From NCBI GenBank assembly GCA_003551945.1, contig PUNZ01000246.1, positions 1 to 6,974 on the forward strand: a stretch of 6,974 bases of DNA, written 5' to 3'. Source of the DNA: Halovenus sp. (GTDB lineage: Archaea; Halobacteriota; Halobacteria; Halobacteriales; Haloarculaceae). The position numbers and the translations under genes were made by a program. Positions within the stretch are counted from its first letter, which is position 1; each line of letters begins with the position of its first letter. The notes below the pieces were generated by a model that worked only from the letters and a program-made list of their open reading frames with translations, did no database searches and was not told the origin of the DNA. Below, in pieces: positions 6,521 to 6,974 of the stretch.

Positions 6521-6685
6521 TCACTCGACGAGTGCAACCGAGCGTTCACCGCAATGCGGACAGTGCTCGTGGTCTTCATCTACTGGTTTCTCGCAGGCTG
6601 TGCAAACGTACTCTAGTTCAGCTCCACTGATAAACGACTGTTTGGTTTCTTCAAACTTTTCTCCAACCTTTCTAAACAAACTCAT
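6521..6685 (-). CDS. Small zinc-ribbon protein (54 aa)
   Basis: This short gene reads MSLFRKVGEKFEETKQSF at the N-terminus, an amphipathic charged helix, followed by a zinc ribbon: YVCTAC (Cys28, Cys31) and HCPHCG (Cys42, Cys45). The four cysteines in CxxC-x10-CxxC spacing should bind one zinc. Such short single-ribbon proteins are common in haloarchaea and probably act in protein or nucleic-acid contacts; the specific role is unknown. The 5' half uses AT-rich codons (TTG, TTT, AGA, AAG, GAA), unlike the neighbours. A TATA-like CTTATC on the minus strand at 6710-6715 lies 25-30 bases before the ATG and supports this start. It is upstream of the Cas4-like gene on the same strand, with a 67-base gap. 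Confidence 0.85.
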   Translation of the reverse strand: MSLFRKVGEKFEETKQSFISGAELEYVCTACEKPVDEDHEHCPHCGERSVALVE

Positions 6686-6709
6686 TGAGAGGGCTATGAT
6701 AGTGACTCA

Positions 6710-6715
6710 GATAAG
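6710..6715 (-). promoter_or_regulatory. TATA-like element of the 54-aa zinc-ribbon gene
   Basis: The minus strand reads CTTATC, 25-30 bases before the start codon at 6685. The spacing fits leaderless transcription; the sequence match is moderate. Confidence 0.4.
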
Positions 6716-6838
6716 CGTTGGGCTGGTGCACATATCTGAGAGGGTGGCCAAAACGCATAAATCGCTTAGCTATCGGCCGGAAGCAGACATATGAGAGCAA
6801 CGACACCACCTCCCGGGCGAGATAGCCGAAGTGGACAA

Positions 6839-6970
6839 TCAGGCCGTCACTCGATACGCATTCTTCTGTAGAATTTCGACGTTGTGGCAGTTCGGACACG
6901 CGTATTCTGTCAATTTTGTCGTTTCGTCGTTGTAATTCATCCGTTCACCGCACCCTGGACAGGTTTTCAT
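6839..6970 (-). CDS. Very small zinc-ribbon protein (43 aa)
   Basis: The 43-residue product starts MKTCPGCGERMNY and contains two CxxC pairs: Cys4/Cys7 (TCPGCGERM) and Cys25/Cys28 (YACPNCHN). This is a complete zinc ribbon with little else; the last 15 residues are a short tail ending RVTA. The sequence resembles the small CPxCG-containing zinc-finger micro-proteins common in haloarchaea, several of which are reported to affect regulation or motility in the group; the role of this one cannot be told. Only four bases remain upstream of the ATG, so a longer N-terminus cannot be ruled out, but the CPGCG motif right after the Met makes this start natural. It lies 153 bases upstream of the 54-residue zinc-ribbon gene, on the same strand. 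Confidence 0.75.
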   Translation of the reverse strand: MKTCPGCGERMNYNDETTKLTEYACPNCHNVEILQKNAYRVTA

Positions 6971-6974
6971 TACA

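Noticed and set aside
6791..6871. 26-codon plus-strand frame as a real gene
   Set aside because: It is short, antisense to a better-supported zinc-ribbon gene, and has an Arg/Pro/Ser-rich product without a motif. It is kept only as part of the finding on the intergenic promoter-like box.
6810..6890. tRNA-like stretch containing GATAGCCGAAGTGG and TTCGAC
   Set aside because: It recalls a D-arm and T-loop, but no acceptor stem, anticodon arm or proper GTTCGAATC T-arm can be drawn, and the DNA encodes the 43-residue zinc ribbon on the other strand.
6672..6899. 75-residue minus-strand frame across the intergenic region
   Set aside because: It overlaps the two cysteine-pair zinc-ribbon genes in another frame and has no recognisable features.

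Overview
The window looks like a chromosomal segment from a halophilic archaeon (class Halobacteria). The evidence is the acidic, Asp/Glu-rich proteins, the mostly leaderless genes with a TATA-like element about 24-30 bases before the start codon, and the presence of small proteins of haloarchaeal type. Base composition by eye is only moderately GC-rich for this group, and I cannot name a genus. I see no insertion sequence, integrase, CRISPR array, rRNA or tRNA.

Layout. A 56-residue charged protein (DUF5786-like) on the plus strand converges on, and slightly overlaps, a two-gene minus-strand operon. That operon is an atypical short-chain dehydrogenase (SDR, NAD(P)-binding) followed by a six-helix membrane protein, joined by an ATGA stop/start overlap. 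Divergent from the operon is a plus-strand gene of unknown function with a C-terminal coiled coil. It converges on a minus-strand metallo-beta-lactamase-fold hydrolase with a C-terminal winged-helix-like tail. Divergent from the hydrolase is a 98-residue two-helix membrane protein, then ilvD (dihydroxy-acid dehydratase, branched-chain amino acid synthesis) under a clear leaderless promoter. ilvD converges, with a 7-base gap, on a minus-strand Cas4/RecB-like protein. Upstream of that, also on the minus strand, are two very small zinc-ribbon proteins of 54 and 43 residues.

How the genes relate. Most are independent units arranged as convergent or divergent neighbours, so only the SDR/membrane-protein pair shows strong evidence of working together. 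ilvD stands alone, without ilvB, ilvN, ilvC or leu genes beside it.

The best candidate for something unusual is the right end. The Cas4-like protein keeps all four iron-sulfur cysteines but appears to have lost the PD-(D/E)XK nuclease residues. It has its own promoter with a small palindrome at the predicted transcript start, has no CRISPR partner in view, and lies next to two micro zinc-ribbon genes. The rest reads as ordinary haloarchaeal chromosome. I do not see a clearly new multi-gene system here.
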